Below, piece after piece: positions 52,957-60,927 of a stretch of DNA of 64,000 bases; the stretch's first letter is position 1; each line of letters begins with the position of its first letter. The translations under genes and the position numbers were made by a program. The notes under the pieces are model-generated. The model ran no database searches and was not told where the DNA came from. It saw only the letters and a program-made list of their open reading frames with translations. This DNA is from DATLNM01 sp035536775. GTDB taxonomy: Bacteria > Actinomycetota > CADDZG01 > WHSQ01. The stretch spans positions 1-64,000 of the forward strand of contig DATLNM010000045.1 of assembly GCA_035536775.1 (NCBI GenBank), given 5' to 3'.

Positions 52957-53661
52957 TTACGCCTCTGGCTTCTTCGCCGGAGCGGGTTCGTTCTCGGCTG
53001 CGATCAGTCTGCCTGGTTCTCCAGCTAGCAACGCGCCCCCCGCCCGCTCAGCCGCGTTCCGGCTAGTGATGACCTCGTCGATAATACCGTAGGCCTTTGC
53101 GTCTTCCGGGTCCATGAAGCGATCCCGGTCGATGTCCTTCTCGACCTGCTCGAATGACTGCCCGGAGTGGAAGGCGATGATCTCGGCCATCCGCTTCCTG
53201 AGGGACAGGACCTCCTTCGCGTGGATCTCGATATCCGTCGGAGTCCCTGAGAATCCCGCCGAGCCCTGGTGGATCATCACCTTGGCGTTCGGGAGCGCGT
53301 AACGCTTGCCCGCTGCTCCTCCCGCCAGGAGGATCGCGCCCATCGACATCGCCATACCGACGCAGATCGTCGACACATCGGGCTTGATGTACTGCATGGT
53401 GTCGTAGATCGCCATGCCGGCGTAGACCATGCCGCCCGGCGAGTTGATGTAGAGGCTGATGTCCTTGTCGGGGTCCTCGGACTCGAGGTGAAGTAGCTGG
53501 GCGACGATGAGGTTCGCGATCTGATCGTCGACGGGCGTTCCCAACATCACGATCCGCTCCTTGAGGAGACGGGAGTAGATGTCGAACGCGCGCTCGCCTC
53601 GGCTGGTCTGCTCGACCACCATCGGGACGAGGTAGTTGCGGTAGAGCTCTTGCTTATCCAA
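52957..53661 (-). CDS. clpP: ATP-dependent Clp protease proteolytic subunit
   Basis: A 234-residue serine protease with triad Ser106 (GMAMSMGA), His131 (MIHQGSAG) and Asp180 (IDRDRF). The start is TTG at 53661: GGAGGT lies five bases before it, whereas the in-frame ATG 13 codons later has no ribosome-binding site. The C-terminal extension of about 30 residues ([12 protein letters not shown]) is Pro/Ala-rich and longer than usual. Upstream 36-base gap to tig contains a 9-base direct repeat. Confidence 0.95.
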   Translation of the reverse strand: MDKQELYRNYLVPMVVEQTSRGERAFDIYSRLLKERIVMLGTPVDDQIANLIVAQLLHLESEDPDKDISLYINSPGGMVYAGMAIYDTMQYIKPDVSTICVGMAMSMGAILLAGGAAGKRYALPNAKVMIHQGSAGFSGTPTDIEIHAKEVLSLRKRMAEIIAFHSGQSFEQVEKDIDRDRFMDPEDAKAYGIIDEVITSRNAAERAGGALLAGEPGRLIAAENEPAPAKKPEA

Positions 53662-53672
53662 CTATGACCTCC

Positions 53673-53700
53673 AGTGCGCTACCTCGTAGTCAGTGCGCTA
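53673..53700 (-). repeat. Paired 9-bp direct repeat before clpP
   Basis: AGTGCGCTA occurs at 53673-53681 and 53692-53700 (TAGCGCACT on the coding strand), 19 bases apart, the second overlapping the tig stop codon. About two helical turns apart on one face, so a protein binding site is possible, but chance cannot be excluded. Confidence 0.35.
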
Positions 53701-55011
53701 GCCCGTCGTCTGTGGTTCTTCGGCCTCTCTCCCGATGAGATTGACGCTTTCGACGACAAAATCGAGTGCCTTACGTCGCATGATATCGGCTGCCAGTGCG
53801 CCCAAACGCCCCCCTGAGACCACCTGCTCGGCAACCTCTTTCGCATCCCTGCCAGTGCGTGCAGCAGCAAGCGCGATCTCGCGTCCGAAATCCTCTTCGG
53901 TGACGCCGAATTCCTGCCCACGAGCGATCTCTTCGAGCAGTAGCTCGCCCTTGACCGAGCGGGCAGCCTGCTCGCGGATGTCGCGCCTTATCTCTAGTTC
54001 GGTGACGTTTGCCTCGCGCGCGTAGTCGTCCATCGCTATCCCTGCGCCCTGGAGCTCGTGCTCGAAGTGGTGAAGTCGATGCTCGAACTCATCGTCGACA
54101 AGCTTGCCCGGGGGCTCGAGATCGGATGCCGCGACCAGCGCGTCCAATGAGCGGACTCGTATCTGCTCCTCGACGAATGAACGCTTCACCTCGGCCAGCC
54201 GCTCGGAAATCTGCGCCTTCAGCTCGTCGAGTGAGTCAAGCTCGCCGACCGTCTTGGCGAACTCGTCATCGAGCGCCGGCAGCTTCTTCGCCTTCACCTC
54301 CTTGACCAGGACCGTGAAGGAAACCTCCTCGCCGGCAAGCTCGCCCGAGCCGTGCGGAAGCGTGTCGTTGAATTTCAGGATCGCGCCCGGGCGCGCTCCT
54401 TCTAACTCCTCGTCCAGTTTCGGAGGGCCCGTGTGTGATCCGACCTCATACAGAAAGTCCGGGGCACTGCCACCTTCGACGAGCTCACCATTTCGATAAC
54501 CGTTGAGGTCCATCAGCACGACGTCTCCCCGGCGCGCCTCGCGCCCGATCGGCTCGAGCTCTGCGAAACGCTCCCGAAGGCGCTCGAGCTGGTCGTTGAT
54601 GTCTGAATCCGTCACTTCTGCAGAGGGGACGTCCACGTTTATGGACGGTAGGTCGGGCACGACGACCTCGGGCCGGACATCGACGGTTGCCTCGAAGACG
54701 ATCGGAGACCCTTCCTCGAAGGTGACAACCTCGATCTCAGGGGGTGCGATGGCCTCGATCGATTCGGCATCGAGCGCCTCGCGGTAGAGGTCGGGTAACG
54801 CGTCGCGAAGCGCCTCCTCCCGGATGACTTCGGGACCCACACGCGAGTCGATGATCTGACGAGGGACCTTGCCCTTGCGGAAGCCCGGGACCTTGATGTC
54901 CTGGCTCCATTTCTTGTAGGCGGCTGCGAGCGCCGGAGCGAGGGATTCCTCAGGAACCTCGACGCGGAGCTTGACTCGCTCCTTATCGATCGTCTCAACG
55001 GTCGTCTGCAT
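53698..55011 (-). CDS. tig: Trigger factor
   Basis: A 437-residue ribosome-bound chaperone: N-terminal ribosome-binding domain with the loop FRKGKVPRQI (about 43-52; consensus GFRxGKxP), the FKBP-type PPIase domain (about 160-245, RRGDVVLMDLNGYRNGE) and the helical C-terminal domain. TAGGAT lies eight bases before the ATG, suggesting a leaderless mRNA. tig-clpP-clpX order is widely conserved. Confidence 0.96.
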   Translation of the reverse strand: MQTTVETIDKERVKLRVEVPEESLAPALAAAYKKWSQDIKVPGFRKGKVPRQIIDSRVGPEVIREEALRDALPDLYREALDAESIEAIAPPEIEVVTFEEGSPIVFEATVDVRPEVVVPDLPSINVDVPSAEVTDSDINDQLERLRERFAELEPIGREARRGDVVLMDLNGYRNGELVEGGSAPDFLYEVGSHTGPPKLDEELEGARPGAILKFNDTLPHGSGELAGEEVSFTVLVKEVKAKKLPALDDEFAKTVGELDSLDELKAQISERLAEVKRSFVEEQIRVRSLDALVAASDLEPPGKLVDDEFEHRLHHFEHELQGAGIAMDDYAREANVTELEIRRDIREQAARSVKGELLLEEIARGQEFGVTEEDFGREIALAAARTGRDAKEVAEQVVSGGRLGALAADIMRRKALDFVVESVNLIGREAEEPQTTG

Positions 55012-55019
55012 GGAGCGTC

Positions 55020-55025
55020 ATCCTA
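55020..55025 (-). promoter_or_regulatory. -10 element of tig, leaderless
   Basis: TAGGAT on the minus strand, then GACGCTCC and the tig ATG. No Shine-Dalgarno. The 149-base gap also has to hold the promoter of the divergent protease. Confidence 0.55.
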
Positions 55026-55160
55026 TGCGGGGCCCCCGACACGCTTGTCGAGCTAGGTCTGCTTTCCTTTTGGGAAGAATGTGCCGATACAAGGCGTTGT
55101 TATCTTTCTAGGCCGTCACGCGAGGGGTGTGGCGGCGTCAATGAGACCGGGGGGGTCCTT

Positions 55161-57122
55161 TTGCGACGTCTAGTTTGCTCATTACTCATCGCTCTTGTGG
55201 TTGCAGGTCTTTCCGCCACCACTGCCACGGCGGAACCCGACAAGAAGAGTCGCTACATCGTCGTACTCCAGGATTCCGTACAGGATCCCGAGGCCGTTGC
55301 GCGTGAGCACTCCCGATCGCACGGCGCCAGGCCCGATCATGTCTTCGAGAACATCATCAAGGGCTACTCGGCCGAGATCTCCGAGGGACGGGTCAATGGC
55401 CTGGAGCGCGATCCCCGCGTCCTGTACGTAGAGCCCGAGCCGACGGTGAGCATCACGGCCCAGACGCTGCCGACCGGAGTCAACCGCATCGAGGCCGACA
55501 AGAACGCGGTCGCAAAGATCGACGGCATCGACGACCGCGTGGACGTCGACATCGCAGTCATCGACACGGGCATCGATCTCGACCATCCCGACCTGAACGT
55601 CGTTGCATCGACGAACTGTTCCGTTTCCGGCATCCTCACGACGACGTGTAGCGGGAGCGGCGACGACGACAACGGACACGGCAGTCATGTCGCCGGAACC
55701 GCCGCCGCCAAAGACAACTCGATCGGCGTCGTCGGTGTCGCCCCCGGGGCAAGGTTGCACGCCGTGAAGGTCCTCGACGCCACGGGCAACGGGCTCGGCG
55801 GCGGAATCATCGCGGGCCTCGATTGGGTCGGCGCGCGCACAAGCACGATCGACGTCGTGAATATGAGTCTCAGCGGGGACGGATACTTCGCGGCCGAGCG
55901 CACTGCCATCCAGAGGCTCGTGAATGCCGGCGTCGTGGTCGTGGTCGCGGCCGGTAACGCGAGCCGCGATGTCTATGGAGCCGACGGGGTGTTCGGCAAC
56001 TCGGACGACACCTCCCCCGCAGCGTTCCCCGAGGCGATGACGATCTCGTCGCTCGCCGATTTCGACGGGATCGCCGGCGGCACGGGTTCCGGAAGCATCA
56101 GTGGATCGTGCACCGAAAACCGTGACGACTCGATGTCGTGCTACAGCAACTACAGCCGCTTCGCGACCTCTAACCCCGTCAGCTCGCCTGGAGCGAAGAT
56201 CGACCTCGCGCTTCCCGGGACGAACATCTATTCGACGCACATGAACGGTGGCTACACCACCATGAGCGGGACGAGCATGGCGTCGCCGGCAGCCGCAGGT
56301 CTCGCAGGTCTATACGTCGCCGCCAACGGGCGGGCCACGAACGCGGCCGGCGTCTACGGCATCCGCCAAGCGTTGATCAACGCGGGACAGCCGCAGGCGA
56401 GCGCTAACGGCCTCGCGTTCCATGACGATCCCGACGCCAACAAAGAGCCGATCGGCTGGGCGCTCGGCTGGACCGGCAGTGGCGGCGGCACCCCCCCGCC
56501 TCCTCCGCCCGGCAATGCCGCACCGACCGCCAACTTCACGCAGAGCTGCACGAATCTCGCGTGCAACTTCACCGACACGAGCACCGATTCGGACGGGACC
56601 GTGGTTGCGTGGAGTTGGAACTTCGGAGACGGCTCGACATCCACGTTGAGGAATCCGTCGAAGACCTACGGGACCGCGGGGACGTACTCGGTCGTGTTGA
56701 CGGTCACGGATGACGACGGCGCGACTGCTTCCAAGACGGCGTCGGTCACCGTCACGACCGGCGGCGGTGATCCCGATCCCGGCGCGTACACGCTCACCAA
56801 TGGCGTCGCGAAGTCGGACACCAACGGCGCGAAGGGGACATGGAAGTACTACAAGATCCTGGTCCCGGCGGGGCGGTCCAGCTTGACGGTCCAGCAGACC
56901 GGCGCGTCCAGCTGCTCGATCCTTTCTTGCAACCCGGATCTCGACCTCTACGTACGCAAGGGGGCGCGTCCGACGACGGCGAGCTACAACTGCCGCCAAC
57001 AGACGAACGGCTCCAATGAGACATGCACGATCTCGGCGCCGGCGGCCGACTACTGGTACATCGGCGTCTACGTCTACTCAGGCACCGTCTACAACAGCTA
57101 CACGATCAAAGCCACGTATTAG
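55161..57122 (+). CDS. Secreted subtilisin-like protease with I9, PKD and PPC domains
   Basis: A 653-residue exported S8 peptidase: signal peptide (about 1-24), inhibitor I9 propeptide (about 30-100), catalytic domain with Asp135 (IDTGIDLDHP), His173 (NGHGSHVAGT), oxyanion Asn266 and Ser372 (SGTSMASP), a Pro-rich linker, a PKD domain (about 465-545, WSWNFGDGS) and a C-terminal PPC domain (about 560-653). It should be autoprocessed and degrade extracellular protein. The start is TTG at 55161 with a GGGGGG run upstream; no ATG or GTG in frame gives a signal peptide. A strong terminator follows. Confidence 0.95.
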   Translation: MRRLVCSLLIALVVAGLSATTATAEPDKKSRYIVVLQDSVQDPEAVAREHSRSHGARPDHVFENIIKGYSAEISEGRVNGLERDPRVLYVEPEPTVSITAQTLPTGVNRIEADKNAVAKIDGIDDRVDVDIAVIDTGIDLDHPDLNVVASTNCSVSGILTTTCSGSGDDDNGHGSHVAGTAAAKDNSIGVVGVAPGARLHAVKVLDATGNGLGGGIIAGLDWVGARTSTIDVVNMSLSGDGYFAAERTAIQRLVNAGVVVVVAAGNASRDVYGADGVFGNSDDTSPAAFPEAMTISSLADFDGIAGGTGSGSISGSCTENRDDSMSCYSNYSRFATSNPVSSPGAKIDLALPGTNIYSTHMNGGYTTMSGTSMASPAAAGLAGLYVAANGRATNAAGVYGIRQALINAGQPQASANGLAFHDDPDANKEPIGWALGWTGSGGGTPPPPPPGNAAPTANFTQSCTNLACNFTDTSTDSDGTVVAWSWNFGDGSTSTLRNPSKTYGTAGTYSVVLTVTDDDGATASKTASVTVTTGGGDPDPGAYTLTNGVAKSDTNGAKGTWKYYKILVPAGRSSLTVQQTGASSCSILSCNPDLDLYVRKGARPTTASYNCRQQTNGSNETCTISAPAADYWYIGVYVYSGTVYNSYTIKATY

Positions 57123-57140
57123 AGCGTCGGAAAGTGGATC

Positions 57141-57170
57141 GAGGGGGGCCTTCGGGCCCCCCTCTTTCGT
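57141..57170 (+). terminator. Intrinsic terminator of the protease gene
   Basis: GAGGGGGGCC, TTCG tetraloop, GGCCCCCCTC: a perfect 10-bp stem at 57141-57164, followed by TTTCGT. It begins 19 bases after the protease stop and ends before tRNA-Pro. Confidence 0.9.
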
Positions 57171-57190
57171 TGGATGAGAAGATGGCACGA

Positions 57191-57265
57191 CGGGGCGTAG
57201 CGCAGCTTGGTTAGCGTGCCTGCTTTGGGAGCAGGAGGTCGCCGGTTCGAATCCGGCCGCCCCGA
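57191..57265 (+). tRNA. tRNA-Pro(TGG)
   Basis: A 75-base cloverleaf: acceptor CGGGGCG/CGCCCCG, D arm AGCGCAGCTTGGTTAGC, anticodon stem CCTGC/GCAGG with loop TTTGGGA (anticodon TGG), T arm GCCGGTTCGAATCCGGC. Discriminator A, no encoded CCA; a short T-run follows. Confidence 0.97.
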
Positions 57266-57359
57266 CTTTTTTGCCTATGTCATGAATCCAGACACAGCCG
57301 CCTGCCTTGCCCCCTCTACGCGCGTGCAACTTATCGAATGGGCTCCGTCTGACGGACGC

Positions 57360-57365
57360 TAGAAT
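57360..57365 (+). promoter_or_regulatory. Possible -10 element of tRNA-Gly
   Basis: TAGAAT ends 17 bases before the tRNA-Gly 5' end, a sensible distance for a short precursor. The -35 region is not clear. Confidence 0.45.
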
Positions 57366-57382
57366 CCCCGGCGCAGCAAAAT

Positions 57383-57453
57383 GCGGGTGTAGCTCAATGG
57401 TAGAGCTTCAGCCTTCCAAGTTGAAGACAGGGGTTCGATCCCCCTCACCCGCT
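57383..57453 (+). tRNA. tRNA-Gly(TCC)
   Basis: A 71-base cloverleaf: acceptor GCGGGTG/CACCCGC, D arm AGCTCAATGGTAGAGC, anticodon stem TCAGC/GTTGA with loop CTTCCAA (anticodon TCC), T arm AGGGGTTCGATCCCCCT. Discriminator T, CCA not encoded. The HNH-type gene ends on the next base on the other strand. Confidence 0.97.
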
Positions 57454-57909
57454 CTAAGTCTCGAATTCCTCGCCATAGCGCGAACGAAACCGCGCGAAGC
57501 CCGCACGCTTCGCGGTTCTCCTTCGATGACAGTTGGCACATACAACTTCGCACTTGGCAATCTCCTCAAGAACGCTCTGCCAATTTCGGTCTCGGATCCC
57601 GCCGGAGATATCGAAGCTCTTATCGCTCAGATGGTCGAACTCCAACACAGCGACGTCCGACTCGCCGCAATCCACACAGGGGTGATCCTCGAGGAATTCA
57701 ATGATGAAATGCGTCCTCTGTTCGAGGATGCGGCTGCGGCGCATTGCTGCATTGTCGATGTATGTCTGACGGTTCCTTAGGTAATGCTCTCGGTGGTAGG
57801 CGGAGCGACAGGGGCGGCAGTAGGTGTCGCGCTTGGAGCCACGCTTGCCGTTCCAGTTGAAGTCGGTGATGGGCTTCATCAGCAGACATCGGCTGCACTT
57901 CTTGACCAC
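57454..57909 (-). CDS. HNH-endonuclease-like zinc protein
   Basis: A 151-residue small protein. An N-terminal zinc ribbon (CSRC and CRPC pairs, about residues 5-34) is followed by a basic helix rich in Arg and Tyr, then an HNH-type region with CVDCGESD, LEFDHL and CANCHRRRT. Such proteins are common in phages and mobile elements as nicking or homing endonucleases, but domestic copies exist. Start is GTG at 57909, with GAGG close upstream. Its TAG stop is directly beside the tRNA-Gly 3' end, on the opposite strand. Tryptophan- and lysine-containing codons differ little from neighbours. Confidence 0.8.
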   Translation of the reverse strand: MVKKCSRCLLMKPITDFNWNGKRGSKRDTYCRPCRSAYHREHYLRNRQTYIDNAAMRRSRILEQRTHFIIEFLEDHPCVDCGESDVAVLEFDHLSDKSFDISGGIRDRNWQSVLEEIAKCEVVCANCHRRRTAKRAGFARFRSRYGEEFET

Positions 57910-58022
57910 GACCTCACCGTACGCGGCGGGTATGACAGAAAAATCGATCGAACCGCGCGCGACAACTCACCTGGGACAGACAGATACATCACCTCCGCAT
58001 GGATGTGGCGCGCGCCACACCT

Positions 58023-59555
58023 TTAGCGCGGGAGGGTCAGCTTTGCGACGATGCCTTGGCCCATGCGCGCGCACGACATTCCCGTGCAACCGTCGACCAT
58101 CGATGCCCACGCGCGCCCTGACGCGTCGAGCACTACGTCGATGAAGTCGTACTGCTGCTGGCAGCGCAAGATCCAGCACTCACCCACCGTCAGTGGGTCT
58201 CCAGGATCGTTCACGGTCGCGGTGTGGAACTTGGAGCGCGCCGTGACCGGCGTATCGACGACCGTGATGTAACCGTTCCATGTCACGCCGGCGTATTCCG
58301 GGCCGGCGCCGTCCGGAGCTTCTCCGCCCGGCGCGTTCATGCTGCCGATATATGCGAGCGCAAGGCGACCGGATCCGTCGATATCGATGGCGGGCAGACT
58401 CGCCTCTCGCAGGCCGGGCGCGCCGATCATCAGCGGATCGCTCCAAGTCGATCCTTCGTCACTCGAATACACGAGATAAGGAAGACGGTTCATCCCGGTA
58501 TAGAAGTAATAGATGGTGCCGTCCTCATCCACGGCGACACCTGCCTCGTGTTCCTGGAACCCTGTCGCGTCGTTCGGGTTGTAGTCGGTCGGACCGCCCG
58601 ACTGGGACGGCATCCCATTGTCGGCAACTTGCACGCGTCGCCACGTGGCGCCTTCGTCGCTGCTGATGGCGAGCCACGGCTGGCCGCACCATCCCCTAGG
58701 CATGTAAACGGTGCCGGCCTGATCGACGACGCCGTGACCGGTGACTCCACTACAGCGTCCGGGGATGCCGAAGTTCCCAGGCGCGGGGTTGAGGCCATCC
58801 ACGTACGGCGGAGAGCCGGTTCGGACGTACGTTCGTCCCCCATCCAAGGACTTGACGCAGCCTGTCATCGTGCTGGCTTCCTGCAACGCCCCGCCGTCGA
58901 CAGCGCAGTAGTAGACGACGTTCGGGTATCCAACCGTGGGGCTCACCGCCGGTGGTCCCGCGAACACATTCTGATGATCTGCTAGTCCGCAGGCCGCTCC
59001 GGTCGTCCAGGTTTCGCCGTCGTCATCGGTGAACGAGACCGGAGCGCATGGGCCGGTGAAATCACTCATGAAGACACGACCGGTCGCGTCGTCGAGGTAA
59101 AGCATGCCGTCCTGGCTCGTGAAGTGGGTGAACTCTCCAGTAGGCAGCTTGGGAGAGACGTCGGTCCAGGTCTGGCCACCGTCCGACGACTTCAGCACCG
59201 GCCAGCGTGGAAGCCCCGAACCGGTGTCGATCGCGACCGTGAAGATGGTCCCGTCCTCATCGACACCGATGGTTGGCTCCGCTGCCATATGCCCGGTGGT
59301 AAAGACATCTACCTCGGCCGAGCTGCGACGACCGGCGGAACCCTCTGCGGTGTGCGAGACGACCTTCCCAGGGCCCTGCGGCCAGGGAGCCTTCAACACC
59401 GACGTCGGCAGGTGCGCCAGGTCAAGCAGGCCGCCAGGGTGGCCGTGGCCAGGACCCTCACTGAGCCGCTGCATCTCGCCGACGGCAGGACGAGGAAGAA
59501 AGGTTGCGACGACGATCGCTATGACGAGAGGAACCGTCATGCGGGCTGGCCTCAT
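58023..59555 (-). CDS. Secreted BNR/Asp-box repeat protein
   Basis: A 510-residue exported protein. Signal peptide (about 6-26, VPLVIAIVVATFLPRPAVGE), then five or more Asp-box motifs: SSDGGQTW, TDDDGETW, SLDGGRTY, SSDEGATW and SSDEGSTW, the pattern of sialidase-like beta-propellers. The catalytic Arg triad of true sialidases is not obvious, so a binding or structural role is as likely as a hydrolase. Two ATGs (residues 1 and 6) are possible. It is divergent from the sigma-like gene with a 151-base shared region. Confidence 0.85.
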   Translation of the reverse strand: MRPARMTVPLVIAIVVATFLPRPAVGEMQRLSEGPGHGHPGGLLDLAHLPTSVLKAPWPQGPGKVVSHTAEGSAGRRSSAEVDVFTTGHMAAEPTIGVDEDGTIFTVAIDTGSGLPRWPVLKSSDGGQTWTDVSPKLPTGEFTHFTSQDGMLYLDDATGRVFMSDFTGPCAPVSFTDDDGETWTTGAACGLADHQNVFAGPPAVSPTVGYPNVVYYCAVDGGALQEASTMTGCVKSLDGGRTYVRTGSPPYVDGLNPAPGNFGIPGRCSGVTGHGVVDQAGTVYMPRGWCGQPWLAISSDEGATWRRVQVADNGMPSQSGGPTDYNPNDATGFQEHEAGVAVDEDGTIYYFYTGMNRLPYLVYSSDEGSTWSDPLMIGAPGLREASLPAIDIDGSGRLALAYIGSMNAPGGEAPDGAGPEYAGVTWNGYITVVDTPVTARSKFHTATVNDPGDPLTVGECWILRCQQQYDFIDVVLDASGRAWASMVDGCTGMSCARMGQGIVAKLTLPR

Positions 59556-59706
59556 CGGAGACCCATCAACCTAGATTGGGGTGCCGCCGACCCTGCAATC
59601 ATCCTTCTGCCTCCGTTAATGTGGTCAACGGCTGGTGCGTACGCACGGCGGCGGATCCTGTTACAGGCTGGGCGGGCCAACGTACGTGTCTCGCAACGGG
59701 GGGCGA

Positions 59707-60927
59707 ATGAACGACGGATCTGAGGCGCAAGTACCGACCTTCGAAGAGGCATGGCTCGATCTGCGGCCGCGTCTCGATCGGCTGCTGAGCCGATGTTTAG
59801 CGCCTCGCGATCGCGATGACGTCAAGCAAGAGACAGCGCTGCGGCTCTATGCGTCATGGGATCGCGTCGATCACGACCAGCCTCTATGGAGCCTCGTTTC
59901 GACCATCGCGCTGAACATCATCCGCGACCGGGCACGCCGAGCATCAGGTCGAGAGATAAACACCGCCATCCCAGACATGGCAGGAGCCGGCGACGTCGAA
60001 GCGTCGGGGCTGGCGCGGGTGGAGCTCCACCGAGTACTCGAGGCGATGAACGCACTACCCGATCACCAGCGCGCGGTGCTGCTCGCCGAGATCGGTGGTC
60101 CTCAGCTACTTGACAGGAACGAACCCGCCACGAGAGTGCTTCGGATGCGGGCGCGCCGACGTCTCCACGCCCTTCTCGAGGCCGCGTCTGCGAGCGCGCT
60201 GATCGGCCCGATCAAAGTCGCAGCGATACGGCTACGGGACGGCGTGGCGACCAGGCTGAGATGGGTCGCCGCGGACACGGTGTTGGCCCCCGCAGCGGCA
60301 CTGGTAATTATCGGGGTCTTGTCCACCGGCACCCACTCTGTGGATCAGCCCATCGCCCACCCCGGGCCTCCACCGTTCAACGTTGCGGTAAGAGCACACC
60401 CCGTTGACGCACGCGATCGCGTCGAGAGCCTCGGGTCTGCCGCCAACGCCTCTATGAGAGACCTCAGGGGGGCCGGTGGATCTCAACCTCGATACGGTCG
60501 CCATTTTTCCCCGCGCGGTGACAGGCCGCTGCGCGTAGGGACATCGGACGATGCGTACGCCCAAGCAGATGGGCGGATCAAAGTACTCGGCATCGGTTTC
60601 TGGATCGGAGATCAGGAGAGTGGTGCCCCCGTTTGCTTCTACACGAGCCGGAGAAGCACATTCCTATGCAAGCGTCCTCAGACGTTCCAGATGCGCGTCG
60701 GTGAGCAAGAAAGCGGCGCGCCCGCGTGCGTCTACACGACCCCTGAGGACAGCTTCCTTTGCGAGGGAGGACCGGGCAGGACAGAGGATGACTCGGTGGA
60801 GGCACACGTCAAGGCCAGGGCCGCAGGGCAAGAGGTCGAGGCACGCGCGTGCCTCGACCGCACGTTGACATGCGACGACGAGACGCGGGCGCCATTTGGC
60901 TGGGAGTTTCCTCATCGCGACGGCTAG
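59707..60927 (+). CDS. ECF-sigma-like protein fused to membrane segment and Cys repeats
   Basis: A 406-residue protein. Residues 10-80 resemble sigma region 2 (DDVKQETALRLYASWD and the LVSTIALNIIRDRARR -10-recognition helix), residues 105-160 a divergent region 4 (MNALPDHQRAVLLAEIGG) whose usual recognition helix is poorly conserved. A hydrophobic segment follows (about 188-208, TVLAPAAALVIIGVLSTG), then a probably extracytoplasmic tail with two repeats: ESGAPVCFYT and ESGAPACVYT, each with Cys pairs 11 residues apart (310/321 and 341/352). Start ATG at 59707 has GGGGGG upstream. The role may be a signal-linked or membrane-tethered regulator; see findings. Confidence 0.75.
   Translation: MNDGSEAQVPTFEEAWLDLRPRLDRLLSRCLAPRDRDDVKQETALRLYASWDRVDHDQPLWSLVSTIALNIIRDRARRASGREINTAIPDMAGAGDVEASGLARVELHRVLEAMNALPDHQRAVLLAEIGGPQLLDRNEPATRVLRMRARRRLHALLEAASASALIGPIKVAAIRLRDGVATRLRWVAADTVLAPAAALVIIGVLSTGTHSVDQPIAHPGPPPFNVAVRAHPVDARDRVESLGSAANASMRDLRGAGGSQPRYGRHFSPRGDRPLRVGTSDDAYAQADGRIKVLGIGFWIGDQESGAPVCFYTSRRSTFLCKRPQTFQMRVGEQESGAPACVYTTPEDSFLCEGGPGRTEDDSVEAHVKARAAGQEVEARACLDRTLTCDDETRAPFGWEFPHRDG

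Noticed and set aside
55182..56240. 352-codon minus-strand frame over the subtilisin
   Set aside because: Shadow of the S8 catalytic domain; the plus frame has the catalytic triad and signal peptide.
57266..57382. Attachment-site direct repeat near the two tRNAs
   Set aside because: No repeat of a tRNA 3' end was seen in the flanking bases, and no integrase gene occurs in the window.
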